Origin: Candidatus Amoebophilus sp. 36-38
GTDB taxonomy: Bacteria; Bacteroidota; Bacteroidia; Cytophagales; Amoebophilaceae
DNA: 49,516 nt
Assembly (NCBI GenBank): GCA_001897825.1
Contig: MKUM01000024.1
Span: forward strand, 1-49,516
Direction of reading: 5' to 3'
Shown here: piece after piece, positions 24,804 to 33,446 of the stretch
Numbering within the stretch: the first letter of the stretch is position 1
Layout: every line of letters starts with the position of its first letter
Notes under the pieces: model-generated
The model's input: only the letters and a program-made list of their open reading frames with translations
What the model was told of the DNA's origin: nothing
The model's database searches: none
Made by a program: the position numbers and the translations under genes

Positions 24804-26411
24804 CTATGCTTGTTTCTCATGCTGTTTCCAGTATTCATAAGCTTCATAATCACCAGGATATTCTTTAATCTTCTTATCTTCAAGATACCAAATTTTGTTA
24901 GCAACTTGTGCTACAAAATGCCGATCGTGAGATACAATAATTACTGTCCCTTTATATTGTTGTAGGGTTTGTGCCAAGATATCAATCGATATCATATCTA
25001 GGTGGTTGGTAGGTTCATCCAATAACAAGAAGTTAGCTTGAGATAAGAGCACTTTAGCTAGTGCTACACGTGATTTTTCACCTCCTGAAAGTACCTTTAT
25101 TTTTTTATATACGTCATCTTTTGTAAATAAAAACATACCTGCAATCTTTCTTAACTCTGTTTCAGATTTGCCTACACCTACTTCTTGCAATTCCTGGAAA
25201 ATGGTGTTTTCTAGATTCAAAGATTCTAGTTGATGCTGGGCATAAAAGGCAGTTGTTACCTGATGACCTTGTTCTATGTTAGCACTATCAGCAGACTCTT
25301 GGCCAGCTATAATACGTAATAAAGTACTCTTACCTTTTCCGTTAGCACCAATCAATGCTATTTTATCTCCCCGTTCTATCGTTGCCTGCGCTTGGTGTAG
25401 TAGTTCAAGATCTTCATATCTTTTGCTAACCTGAGAAAGTTTGGCTACAATTTTACCTGCTGTCTGCTGCGTATCAAAATTAAATTTGACAGTGGGCGCA
25501 CTAGTAGTTATAGACTCTACCCGATCTATCTTTTCTAGCATTTTGATTCTAGACTGTACTTGTTTCGCCTTGGTAGATTTATAACGGAAGCGATCTATAA
25601 AACTTTCTGTTTGTTCTATTTTCTTCTGCTGATTTTTGTAGGCGTTTTCCTGTAATTCTGCTTTTGCTGCCTTTTCAGCTTGATAAAAGCTGTAATTGCC
25701 CGCATAGGGGTATAGTTGTTTATTGACAACTTCTACAGTTTTATTAGTCACATTATCTAAAAAACGTCTATCGTGAGACACTACGATAAAAGCATGTTCA
25801 TAGTTTTGTAAATAACCTTCTAGCCATTGTATGGATATTAAGTCTAAGTGGTTGGTGGGCTCATCGAGCATAAGTAATGCAGGTTTCTGTAATAATAGCT
25901 TGGCCAACATCACTCGCATTCTCCAGCCTCCAGAGAATTCTTCTAGAGGTCTATCTAAATCTTTTGTGGCAAAACCCATTCCCTCCAATACTGCATCTGC
26001 CTTAGCTTGTGCTTCATATCCATCTAGTTGACCTAACTTTTCTTGTAAATCTGCAAGTTTATCTACCAGACTATCTTCATAATTGGTTTCCATCTGTTTG
26101 AGCACTTCCTCGATCTTTTTCTCTAGCTCCAAGACCTCCTCAAATGCTTGCATAGCCACCTGACGTATGCTATCCTGCGAACGAAAAGAGAGCAAATCTT
26201 GATCTAAAAAGCCAAGGGTACATTCTTTATTCCTACCAATATTGCCTGAGTCTGGGATTAAATTACCAGCGATAAGTTTAAGTAAGGTAGATTTTCCAGT
26301 GCCATTTAATCCAATAAGACCTATTTTATCTTTTGGTTTAATGAATAAAGACGCGTTTTCGTAAAGAGCTCTTGCACCCACATGATAGGTTAGTGCATTA
26401 ATGGTTAACAT
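24804..26411 (-). CDS. ABC-F family ATPase (ribosome-associated)
   Basis: 535 residues with two ABC ATPase domains in tandem and no membrane segments, the ABC-F hallmark. Domain 1 has Walker A GLNGTGKST (34-42) and signature FSGGWRMRV. Domain 2 has GANGKGKST and LSGGEKSRV. Both carry LLLDEPTNHLD-type Walker B stretches. The linker between the domains is the basic helical P-site tRNA-interaction motif region (QKKIEQTESFIDRFRYKSTK, near 263-282). ABC-F proteins bind the ribosomal E site and relieve stalled translation; some confer antibiotic resistance. The general layout fits the YbiT/Uup-like housekeeping group, so no symbol is given. Confidence 0.93.
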   Translation of the reverse strand: MLTINALTYHVGARALYENASLFIKPKDKIGLIGLNGTGKSTLLKLIAGNLIPDSGNIGRNKECTLGFLDQDLLSFRSQDSIRQVAMQAFEEVLELEKKIEEVLKQMETNYEDSLVDKLADLQEKLGQLDGYEAQAKADAVLEGMGFATKDLDRPLEEFSGGWRMRVMLAKLLLQKPALLMLDEPTNHLDLISIQWLEGYLQNYEHAFIVVSHDRRFLDNVTNKTVEVVNKQLYPYAGNYSFYQAEKAAKAELQENAYKNQQKKIEQTESFIDRFRYKSTKAKQVQSRIKMLEKIDRVESITTSAPTVKFNFDTQQTAGKIVAKLSQVSKRYEDLELLHQAQATIERGDKIALIGANGKGKSTLLRIIAGQESADSANIEQGHQVTTAFYAQHQLESLNLENTIFQELQEVGVGKSETELRKIAGMFLFTKDDVYKKIKVLSGGEKSRVALAKVLLSQANFLLLDEPTNHLDMISIDILAQTLQQYKGTVIIVSHDRHFVAQVANKIWYLEDKKIKEYPGDYEAYEYWKQHEKQA

Positions 26412-26562
26412 ACTTGAGATATTTTAAAAGGCAAATATATGAATTTAGCCATTACCTATGCATTAAGATAGGCTAAAGGGAAGCAATTTAATAAAAAATT
26501 TAAACTTTATTTGATTGATATAGAAAGATTTATGATCAAATTGCTCATTCACTCAAGTTTAG

Positions 26563-27081
26563 CTATTTCTGCCTATATACTTTGGAGATAATGACATACA
26601 CTACACCGACAAAGGCTGTCAATATAATGATGCTAACTAACTCAAATGCAAGTCCATATGTTCCTAATATTTGATATCCCAATTCCTGAATTGTTCCAAC
26701 GATTATATTTGGTGTAGGTAAGATAAATTTTTGAATACTTTGTTTGCATAAATACCCAATAAACAGCACAAAAAAGGCGAGTATACTACCTACAATAATG
26801 GTGTTATAAGTGAATTTTTTACCTAAATTATTTGTATCTACTAAGTTTGGTTTAATAAATAAGAGACTAGCTACGAGCAATACCAACATCCCTCCTATAT
26901 ATACACTTAGCTGTATCATGGCTACAAAGGTTGCTCCCTGTAAAAAATAGAGTGCTGATAAGCATATAACTACAAGAATTAAATTGATAATTGCATGAAT
27001 GATATGAGCAGTGAAGAGGATGCGGACTGCTCCAAAGGCTACCAATACCATAAGCAAATAATATAGGAAGTTGATAAGCAT
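26563..27081 (-). CDS. nuoJ: NADH-quinone oxidoreductase subunit J
   Basis: 172 residues, five predicted membrane helices (for example FLYYLLMVLVAFGAVRIL and LVSIIILTAFVGVVYVI). The conserved NuoJ segment ALYFLQGATFVAMIQLSVYI followed by GGMLVLLVASLLFIKP is present. NuoJ is a membrane-arm subunit of complex I near the quinone end and takes part in coupling proton movement. The gene starts six bases after nuoI. Unusually, no nuoK follows: the next gene on this strand is an ABC-F gene, so the usual H-I-J-K-L-M-N order is broken here. Confidence 0.92.
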   Translation of the reverse strand: MLINFLYYLLMVLVAFGAVRILFTAHIIHAIINLILVVICLSALYFLQGATFVAMIQLSVYIGGMLVLLVASLLFIKPNLVDTNNLGKKFTYNTIIVGSILAFFVLFIGYLCKQSIQKFILPTPNIIVGTIQELGYQILGTYGLAFELVSIIILTAFVGVVYVIISKVYRQK

Positions 27082-27086
27082 TGTAA

Positions 27087-27668
27087 CTAATTGTAGGTTG
27101 GCTCGTTGGATATTTCCGGCTTTGCAGCTTCATTTTTATGAGCTAGGTGTTCTGCCCATATTTGCTTCTTTTCAATAATTTCTTGTTCATTCATTTCAGC
27201 AAATGATATTTTATGTTCTAGCACATCGAACACGCTAAAATCATATTCTGATGTCATGGTTAAGCAATCTGTAGGACAAACAGTAGTACAAAGTCCACAG
27301 AAACAGCATTTGGCCAGATCTATATCAAACTTAGCTGCATGGATTCGCTTTTTCATTCCATTGCTGGTTGTGCCTATCACATCAGGAGCTGGTATGGCTT
27401 CTATTTCAATGCAGTCTACAGGACAAATTTTGGCACACTTATCACATACGATACAATCTTCTATGGCATTATGGAGTTTATAGCGACCTCTGTCTGGTAT
27501 GGGCAATTTTTCGTGAGGATATTGTAAGGTTATCGTACTTCCATCTTGATGTAAAGTAACGCGGTTTTTAGGCACGGCGGATCTTATACTCTGGTACAGA
27601 TGACTTCCAGTAAGCTGAAGGGCATTCCAAAGGCTTTGAATGTGTTGAAACAGATTTTTGGGTCGCAT
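27087..27668 (-). CDS. nuoI: NADH-quinone oxidoreductase subunit I (2x[4Fe-4S] ferredoxin)
   Basis: 193 residues. Two CxxCxxCxxxCP motifs bind the N6a and N6b clusters: Cys72, 75, 78 and 82 (CIVCDKCAKICP) and Cys121, 124, 127 and 131 (CCFCGLCTTVCP). NuoI passes electrons towards the quinone site in the peripheral arm of complex I. It lies between nuoH (24-base gap) and nuoJ (5-base gap), clearly one operon. The C-terminal tail after 140 is polar and of normal length for Bacteroidetes. Confidence 0.95.
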   Translation of the reverse strand: MRPKNLFQHIQSLWNALQLTGSHLYQSIRSAVPKNRVTLHQDGSTITLQYPHEKLPIPDRGRYKLHNAIEDCIVCDKCAKICPVDCIEIEAIPAPDVIGTTSNGMKKRIHAAKFDIDLAKCCFCGLCTTVCPTDCLTMTSEYDFSVFDVLEHKISFAEMNEQEIIEKKQIWAEHLAHKNEAAKPEISNEPTYN

Positions 27669-27692
27669 GTATAAGTAACCTAAGTAATCGAT

Positions 27693-28802
27693 TTACAATA
27701 TAAGAAATTGCCACCAGATGGTTATTAATAGGGTAAGTAATCCTAGTGGAATTAAATATAGCCAACAGAATTTGATAAACTGATCTGTTCGTAAACGAGG
27801 GAAAGTCCATTTAATCCACATTTGAATTAGAATAACCAACATTGTTTTGCCAAATAACCAAAAAAAAGTCCATATACTCCCTAACCAGGTACATGGATAG
27901 CCATTGGTATAGGTGGCTAGTTTGAGTGGTCCTATATTAGGAAAAGGGCTATTCCAACCTCCCCAAAATAAAATAACGCCGAACAATGCCATTAAAAAAA
28001 GCAGGGCATATTCAGATAACATCATCCAAGCCCAATATAGACCTGAGTATTCTGTATGGTAACCAGCAATCAACTCTGATTCGGCCTCAGCCAAATCAAA
28101 GGGAATTCTATTGCTGATAGCCAATGAGGTTATGAAAAAAATGATGTATGCTATACTTAAACAAGGCATGCGGAAAATATTCCAACTAAATATGCCTCCA
28201 ACTTGCGTGACTTCTAATCCTTTAATGCCTAAGAAATAGCTAATTGGTGTATGGTTTGGATCTAAACCGTATGTGCCAAGGCCCTGGTAAGAAGAAATCA
28301 TACCTAAGTCTAAATTCCGGCATACCACAACCACGCATAGTACACTAAGCCCCAGCGGAATTTCATAAGCTAGGAATTGTGCAATTGCCCGGATGGCTCC
28401 TAGGCGGGCAAATTTATTATTGGAAGCCCAGCCTGCTAGAAGGATGCCTACAACTTTTAGTGAGACCATTGCTAGAAGATAAAGCAACCCTGTATGGGTA
28501 GGTGCGCCAAGCCATGTATTGTTAACTGGTAAAACAACGAAACCTGCCACTATTGTAATTAATATCCAAATAGGGGCTAATACAAAAAGCTTTTTATTGG
28601 CTTCTTGCGGAATGATTATTTCTTTTTGAACAAGCTTCAATAAGTCGGCTAAGGTTTGTAAACTTCCTTTGTATCCTACTTCCATAGGACCTAGACGATC
28701 TTGTATAAAGGCAGCTAGTTTACGCTCTATATAAACTGCTACAAGCATAAAAAGCAGCAGAAAAGGAAGATAAAAGTAGAGTGTAGGAATATTAACAAAC
28801 AA
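27693..28802 (-). CDS. nuoH: NADH-quinone oxidoreductase subunit H
   Basis: 369 residues, about eight membrane helices. NuoH signatures are the N-terminal YIERKLAAFIQDRLGP segment (near 24-39), the NRIPFDLAEAESELIAGY stretch with its conserved acidic residues, and HTEYSGLYWAWMMLSEY. NuoH forms most of the quinone-binding pocket where the two arms of complex I meet. It starts two bases after the end of the small Cdd1-like gene, so that gene and nuoHIJ are probably co-transcribed. No nuoG or other complex I genes lie upstream in this window. Confidence 0.95.
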   Translation of the reverse strand: MFVNIPTLYFYLPFLLLFMLVAVYIERKLAAFIQDRLGPMEVGYKGSLQTLADLLKLVQKEIIIPQEANKKLFVLAPIWILITIVAGFVVLPVNNTWLGAPTHTGLLYLLAMVSLKVVGILLAGWASNNKFARLGAIRAIAQFLAYEIPLGLSVLCVVVVCRNLDLGMISSYQGLGTYGLDPNHTPISYFLGIKGLEVTQVGGIFSWNIFRMPCLSIAYIIFFITSLAISNRIPFDLAEAESELIAGYHTEYSGLYWAWMMLSEYALLFLMALFGVILFWGGWNSPFPNIGPLKLATYTNGYPCTWLGSIWTFFWLFGKTMLVILIQMWIKWTFPRLRTDQFIKFCWLYLIPLGLLTLLITIWWQFLIL

Positions 28803-28804
28803 GG

Positions 28805-29077
28805 TTATTTCTTATGTTTTTCGAACTTATTTCCACGAACCTTTGACCATTCCCACCAGGGTGTTTTTTCGCCTGTCTTGGCTTCATGAATAATGGCTGC
28901 AAAGACATCCCAATTACAGGGATTCTGAGTGCTGCCCTTTATGATTCCCAATCGGTGAAATAGCTCATCTGGGTCAGCTTTGGCCAACTGTTGGATACTC
29001 GTAATGTCCAAAAGTTCAAGGTCCTTTAGTGTAGCTTTTCCCACATTTTGTAGGGTTAATAACTCATGTTTAGCCAT
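28805..29077 (-). CDS. helix-hairpin-helix protein of the Cdd1 ('pathogenicity locus') type
   Basis: 90 residues. LLTLQNVGKATLKDLELLDI (residues 6-25) is a helix-hairpin-helix motif, followed by ADPDELFHRLGI and the conserved NPCNWDVFAAIIHEA. This order fits the Cdd1 family, small HhH proteins that may bind DNA but have no agreed function. The gene is directly before nuoH with only two bases between them and 34 bases after atpC, so it sits in a housekeeping transcription unit. The link to complex I is likely positional only. Confidence 0.75.
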   Translation of the reverse strand: MAKHELLTLQNVGKATLKDLELLDITSIQQLAKADPDELFHRLGIIKGSTQNPCNWDVFAAIIHEAKTGEKTPWWEWSKVRGNKFEKHKK

Positions 29078-29111
29078 ATGTTATATGGTTGGTTAGATGC
29101 TTCTTTCGTAT

Positions 29112-29348
29112 TTATATTTCTACTAAAATTGTAACTTGATTATCGTGGGCTGAAACTATTCCTTGTTGAATCATTAATTCGTTTTTTTCACCCTCATTCA
29201 CATAAGTAATTTTTCCTGGCTCTAATGAGCTTATGATAGGTGCATGATTTGCTAGTATCTGAAAAGCCCCTGCGCTACCTGGAATGGTTACACTAGTTAT
29301 ATGGCCTTCAAAAATTTGTTTGTTCGGAGTTAAGATAGTCAGTTTCAT
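29112..29348 (-). CDS. atpC: F1-ATPase epsilon subunit, short form
   Basis: 78 residues: the beta-sandwich domain of epsilon (MKLTILTPNKQIFEG, PGSAGAFQILANHAPII, GIVSAHDNQVTILVE). The C-terminal two-helix inhibitory domain of the about 135-residue enterobacterial form is absent, as is common in Bacteroidetes. Epsilon joins the catalytic head to the rotor of ATP synthase. Normally atpC follows atpD; here the gene upstream is an MlaF-type ATPase, so atpC is detached from the other ATP synthase genes, at least locally. Confidence 0.9.
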   Translation of the reverse strand: MKLTILTPNKQIFEGHITSVTIPGSAGAFQILANHAPIISSLEPGKITYVNEGEKNELMIQQGIVSAHDNQVTILVEI

Positions 29349-29473
29349 AACGTAATAATAATTTAGGTAATCCCAGTTCCCAAGTTACAAATTGATTAAC
29401 AACTTGGATTAATTAATAAGCTAAACATTTCTAGCAGTTAGCCCAAAAAGGATCTTATTATGTTTTATTTATG

Positions 29474-30226
29474 TTAGTCAGGGCTTTTTATTAACTGTAA
29501 CATTCTGCTAGCAAAAAGAAAATCTTTAAGAGATTGCACATCAGTATGAAACAACTCCTTAGAAGTACCTTCCCAAGCTTTTTTTCCCTGATCTAAAAAC
29601 AAAATACGATCTCCCACAGTAAATATGGTATCTAGGTTATGAGTTACTATTACAGTAGTAATATTGTATTCATGGGTAAGTTCCTGTATTAGCTCATCTA
29701 TTAATAAAGATGTTTGAGGATCAAGCCCCGAGTTAGGTTCATCGCAAAATAAGTACTTGGAATTATTGACTATGGCTCTGGCTATACCCACTCTTTTTTG
29801 CATGCCTCCGCTAAGTTCACTAGGAAGCTTTTTATTGACATTGCTAAGCCCTACTCGTTCTAAACAAAAGTTGACACGATCTAGCTTTTCACTTTTAGGC
29901 ATATCGGTAAGCATATCTAGGGGAAACATGACATTTTCTTCTATATTTTTAGAATCAAACAAAGCGCCACCCTGAAATAACATACCGATCTCTCGTTTAA
30001 TACTGATAATGGTATTTCTACTCCCTCCTAGTATATCTCGACCGTCGAACGTAATACTTCCATGACTGGGTTGTATGAGCCCTACAATACATTTAAGAAG
30101 CACACTTTTACCAGTACCACTGGTCCCAATGACTAAGCTTATTTTCCCTCGCTGAAAATGACCACTAATATCATCTAAGACTAGCTTGCCATCAAAGGAT
30201 TTACTAATGTGGTTAAATTCAATCAT
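29474..30226 (-). CDS. mlaF: MlaF-type ABC transporter ATPase (phospholipid transport)
   Basis: 250 residues. Walker A is GTSGTGKS (residues 33-40), signature ELSGGMQKRVGIARAIV, Walker B YLFCDEPNSGLDP and switch His in VTHNL. The motif SGGMQKR and the close link to an MlaE-type permease identify the Mla/Ttg2 group, which moves phospholipids between inner and outer membrane to keep lipid asymmetry. It begins 17 bases after the permease gene on the same strand. No MlaD-like MCE-domain gene is next to the pair. Confidence 0.88.
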   Translation of the reverse strand: MIEFNHISKSFDGKLVLDDISGHFQRGKISLVIGTSGTGKSVLLKCIVGLIQPSHGSITFDGRDILGGSRNTIISIKREIGMLFQGGALFDSKNIEENVMFPLDMLTDMPKSEKLDRVNFCLERVGLSNVNKKLPSELSGGMQKRVGIARAIVNNSKYLFCDEPNSGLDPQTSLLIDELIQELTHEYNITTVIVTHNLDTIFTVGDRILFLDQGKKAWEGTSKELFHTDVQSLKDFLFASRMLQLIKSPD

Positions 30227-30243
30227 TACTTTATTTTAAGAAA

Positions 30244-30996
30244 TTATAAAAGTAATTGCGTTAGTACATAGTCAGCCGCTAAAATAGCAATACAACTATT
30301 AGTCACAGCTTCGGTGCTTGCCCTTCCTACTGCTACAGCCCCTCCAAACACATAAAATCCTTTATAAGCAGCAATCGAGCTTACTAAAAAAGCAAAAGCT
30401 AGTGATTTATAAATTGCAAATTGAATGGTGTAGGGCTCAAACATCAAACGGATTCCATAGATATAATCTTCGGCTGCCATAGGTAACACAAATTTTGCTG
30501 CCAAGTACCCACTATAAATCGATAAAGTGCCTGATAAAATAACTAGCAATGGGTACATGAGTATACTGGCTAAAATCTTAGGAAGTACTAGATAGGTGGT
30601 TGGATTGATTCCCATAACTTCTAGTGCATCAATTTGCTCTGTAATACGCATGGAACCTAGCTGACTGGCAATATTAGATCCTACTTTTCCTGCGAATATA
30701 ATTGCCATTATCGTAGGTGCTAGCTCGAGTATAACCATATTACGAACTCCATAGCCTACTAAAAAATCTTGTACAAAAGGAGATTTAAGATTATAGCTAA
30801 TCTGAATACAAGTTACAGCGCCCATAAATATGGAAACAATCACTACAATGGTAAGAGATCGAATGCCTATATCTATACATTCATCTATAATTTGCTGAAA
30901 ATAGATCTTCCACTTTACTCTATTAGAGAACATAGAGCATAGAAAAATAGAATAAGCTCCTACACTTTTTAGGGGATATGTTAAATATTTTAACAA
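30244..30996 (-). CDS. mlaE: MlaE-type ABC permease (phospholipid transport)
   Basis: 250 residues with five or six membrane helices. Conserved MlaE segments are FMGAVTCIQISYNL, ELAPTIMAIIFAGKVGSNIA, the IDALEVMGINP loop that contacts the ATPase, and the C-terminal GAVAVGRASTEAV. It is the inner-membrane part of a phospholipid transporter with the MlaF-type ATPase just downstream. The start was taken at MLKYLTYPLKSVG, which gives the usual family length. About 200 A+T-rich bases separate it from the metal-transport operon upstream. Confidence 0.9.
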   Translation of the reverse strand: MLKYLTYPLKSVGAYSIFLCSMFSNRVKWKIYFQQIIDECIDIGIRSLTIVVIVSIFMGAVTCIQISYNLKSPFVQDFLVGYGVRNMVILELAPTIMAIIFAGKVGSNIASQLGSMRITEQIDALEVMGINPTTYLVLPKILASILMYPLLVILSGTLSIYSGYLAAKFVLPMAAEDYIYGIRLMFEPYTIQFAIYKSLAFAFLVSSIAAYKGFYVFGGAVAVGRASTEAVTNSCIAILAADYVLTQLLL

Positions 30997-31199
30997 AATA
31001 GCTTTATTAATTTTAAAAGATTAATATAATTTTTCTACTTCTAACTATAAAATACACTTTATTTCTTTTTGTAGTATATAGCTGGAATGCCAAAATTAAA
31101 TATAAAGATTATAAAATATTTATCGGTGATCAATTTTAAGAAAACATTAGTGTTTAGTTTTTTCAAATATCTAAAAGCCTTTGATTATTTACGTTAACT

Positions 31200-32501
31200 T
31201 TACTTAGTTCTCTGGTCATTATTATTTTCTAATAACTTGGATAACTCCTTAACTAATTCAGGTGTTAACACATGTTCTATCAGTTCTGCATTCTCATGGG
31301 TGTAAATGGGTTCTATTTGTAGATATTTGCTCAGATACAACTCCCAAAGACGATGTTGCTGCGTTATACGTTGACCTTCGTTTTTGCCTGCACCTGTCAG
31401 GCGCCATTTATCTCCTTTATGATACAGGAATCCACCGTTTTCTAAAAACTTAATTCCTTTTATAAGCTTGTCAATAGATATAGGCCGATGGTATATAAGG
31501 TCTTGTATAGACCTAAAACCAAAGGAATCATCATTCTTTTCTCCTAGTTCATAAAATAACTTGAGTATATTTTCTTGTAAAATTTTTTGTTGATGGCGTT
31601 GTTGACGTAGTCTTCTTGCTACAATACCTTTATGTGGGGCAAATAGAAAAGAAACATAAGCAATAGTAGTAACGACCAATACAATCCAAGGGCCTGTTGG
31701 CATACCTGGGATTATATATGATATAAAACTACCTAAAAGTCCGGATAAAAGCCCAAATAGGGCTGCTAGGCCTACCATTGTTAAAAGACGATCGGTCCAA
31801 AAGCGAGCAGCAGCAGCAGGAGTAATGAGCATTGCAGCCATTAATACGATCCCAACTGCACGGATACCTATTACAATAGCTAATACAATAAGGCTGGTGA
31901 ATATAAATTCGAGTAAGCTTACTGGTAACCCAAGGGATTGAGCAAAAGCCTTGTCAAATGCAATCAAAGTAAATTCTTTAAAAAAGCTGCCAATCGTTAT
32001 TAAAATAATTAAACCTAATATGCTTAACAATATTAAGTCCTCACCTAGTAACGCCGCTGCTTTACCAAATAAATAGTTATTAAGACCTACTTGGGCTACA
32101 TTAGCTGAATTTTGAATAATAGAAAGTAACAAAGTGCCTATTCCAAATGTAATAGAAAGTAATAGGGCTATAGCTATATCTTCTTTTATTTTAGAGTATT
32201 TAGTGAGCATATCTATTAGCAGTAGGGCTAGCCAACCGGTTGCAAAAGCACCTATAGCTAGATAAATAGGATGCTTGGTGCCTGTGCACATAAAAGCGAT
32301 ACAAATACCTGGAAACACCGCATGTGCTGTTGCATCTCCCAGTAAAGCCTTTTTTTTAAGCAAAGCAAAAGTACCTACAATAGCTGCACTGCTGGTTAGT
32401 AGCATGGTCCCTAATACTACGTATCGAATGTTGGGATCGGATAAGGTAAAGAAATCAATAAAAGTTCTCATTGTATTAGAGCTAAGCATAAAAAATAACA
32501 T
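31200..32501 (-). CDS. metal ABC transporter permease fused to a DtxR-like C-terminal region
   Basis: 433 residues in total. Residues about 12-290 are an ABC-3 family permease (TroC/MntB/ZnuB type) with eight or nine helices and the motifs LGDATAHAVFPGICIAF and MAAMLITPAAAARFW. The remaining about 140 residues are soluble and resemble a DtxR/MntR regulator: a winged-helix-like part (LIKGIKFLENGGFLYHKGDK) then RLTGAGKNEGQRITQQHRLW, with LWELYLSKYL and a HENAELIEHVL metal-site-like stretch. The separate regulator of this operon has the same RRHRLWEVFL and EELEHVQ segments. The tail may sense metal and gate transport, or be a relic. Starts at MLSSN or MRTFI, five or eleven codons later, are also possible. 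Confidence 0.88.
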   Translation of the reverse strand: MLFFMLSSNTMRTFIDFFTLSDPNIRYVVLGTMLLTSSAAIVGTFALLKKKALLGDATAHAVFPGICIAFMCTGTKHPIYLAIGAFATGWLALLLIDMLTKYSKIKEDIAIALLLSITFGIGTLLLSIIQNSANVAQVGLNNYLFGKAAALLGEDLILLSILGLIILITIGSFFKEFTLIAFDKAFAQSLGLPVSLLEFIFTSLIVLAIVIGIRAVGIVLMAAMLITPAAAARFWTDRLLTMVGLAALFGLLSGLLGSFISYIIPGMPTGPWIVLVVTTIAYVSFLFAPHKGIVARRLRQQRHQQKILQENILKLFYELGEKNDDSFGFRSIQDLIYHRPISIDKLIKGIKFLENGGFLYHKGDKWRLTGAGKNEGQRITQQHRLWELYLSKYLQIEPIYTHENAELIEHVLTPELVKELSKLLENNNDQRTK

Positions 32502-32650
32502 TCTCTCATTAGCAAAGGATTGTAGCTCATTACTTGAAAGTTTGTTTAGGTTTTTTCATAAATAAACCAAATGCAGGAAAAAATTCCTTGAAAAACAGAT
32601 GATTGCGATTTTTGAGCATTACTTCACTAAACATTTTTAATTCTTTTCTG

Positions 32651-33445
32651 CTATTCTGCTTCCTTGATAGGAAACTCCGTTTTCTCCATTAAATCACCTA
32701 CTTGAGTTAAAAGCGTCAACTTCCCTCCATAAGTTGCTTGCAATAGGTTGGGCTTTAGTATATCCTGTACAGGACCAGCACCAACCAAACGCATATTTAA
32801 TAAGATAGCCCAATCAAAATACTGGGGGGCTGTTTGTAGGTCATGGTGTACGACTATAATAGATTTGCCTTGTGCAGCCAGATCCTTTAACAGGGTAATA
32901 ATCGATTTTTCAGTAGCAGCATCTACTCCTACAAACGGCTCATCCATAAAATATAGGTCTGCTTCTTGTGCCAATGCCCGAGCTAAGAAAACACGTTGTT
33001 GTTGCCCACCTGATAACTGACCTATTTGGCGCTGAGCCAAGTGCTGCATTTCTACTTGTGCTAATGCCTGCATTGCTATTTCTTTGTCTATTTGACGAGG
33101 TCGCTGAAAAAGCCCCAAATGTGCATATCTACCCATCAGTACTACATCAAATACAGAGGCAGGAAAGTCCCAATCTACAGAGTTTCGCTGAGGTACATAA
33201 CTTACTCGTCTACTAACTTCTTGAAGGGTTTTTTCAAAAATTTTGATCGAACCACTATCAATAGGTATTAATCCCATAACAGCCTTAATAAAAGTAGATT
33301 TGCCAGCACCATTAGGGCCTATTATACCAATAACTTTGCCGATAGGCAATTCCAAATTTATATCCCATAAAACTGGTTTCTGGCCATAAGAAATAGATAA
33401 ATTATGTATATTTAATAAAGATATAGAATCGTTTTGGTTATTCAT
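32651..33445 (-). CDS. metal (Mn/Zn/Fe) ABC transporter ATPase
   Basis: 264 residues from the ATG at 33445 (MNNQNDS). That ATG lies just past the TAA of the binding-protein gene (stop at 33447-33449), the natural start in a tight operon; an in-frame upstream ATG at 33478 would overlap that gene. Walker A is GPNGAGKST, signature LSGGQQQRVFLARAL, Walker B DLYFMDEPFVGVDA and switch His in VVHHDL. Homologues energise TroABC/MntABC-type uptake of manganese, zinc or iron. It is followed after 149 bases by the permease gene. Confidence 0.92.
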   Translation of the reverse strand: MNNQNDSISLLNIHNLSISYGQKPVLWDINLELPIGKVIGIIGPNGAGKSTFIKAVMGLIPIDSGSIKIFEKTLQEVSRRVSYVPQRNSVDWDFPASVFDVVLMGRYAHLGLFQRPRQIDKEIAMQALAQVEMQHLAQRQIGQLSGGQQQRVFLARALAQEADLYFMDEPFVGVDAATEKSIITLLKDLAAQGKSIIVVHHDLQTAPQYFDWAILLNMRLVGAGPVQDILKPNLLQATYGGKLTLLTQVGDLMEKTEFPIKEAE

Positions 33446-33446
33446 T

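Noticed and set aside
32275-32565. Plus-strand open frame opposite the metal permease gene
   Set aside because: It is a shadow of the permease coding sequence with no recognisable protein feature.
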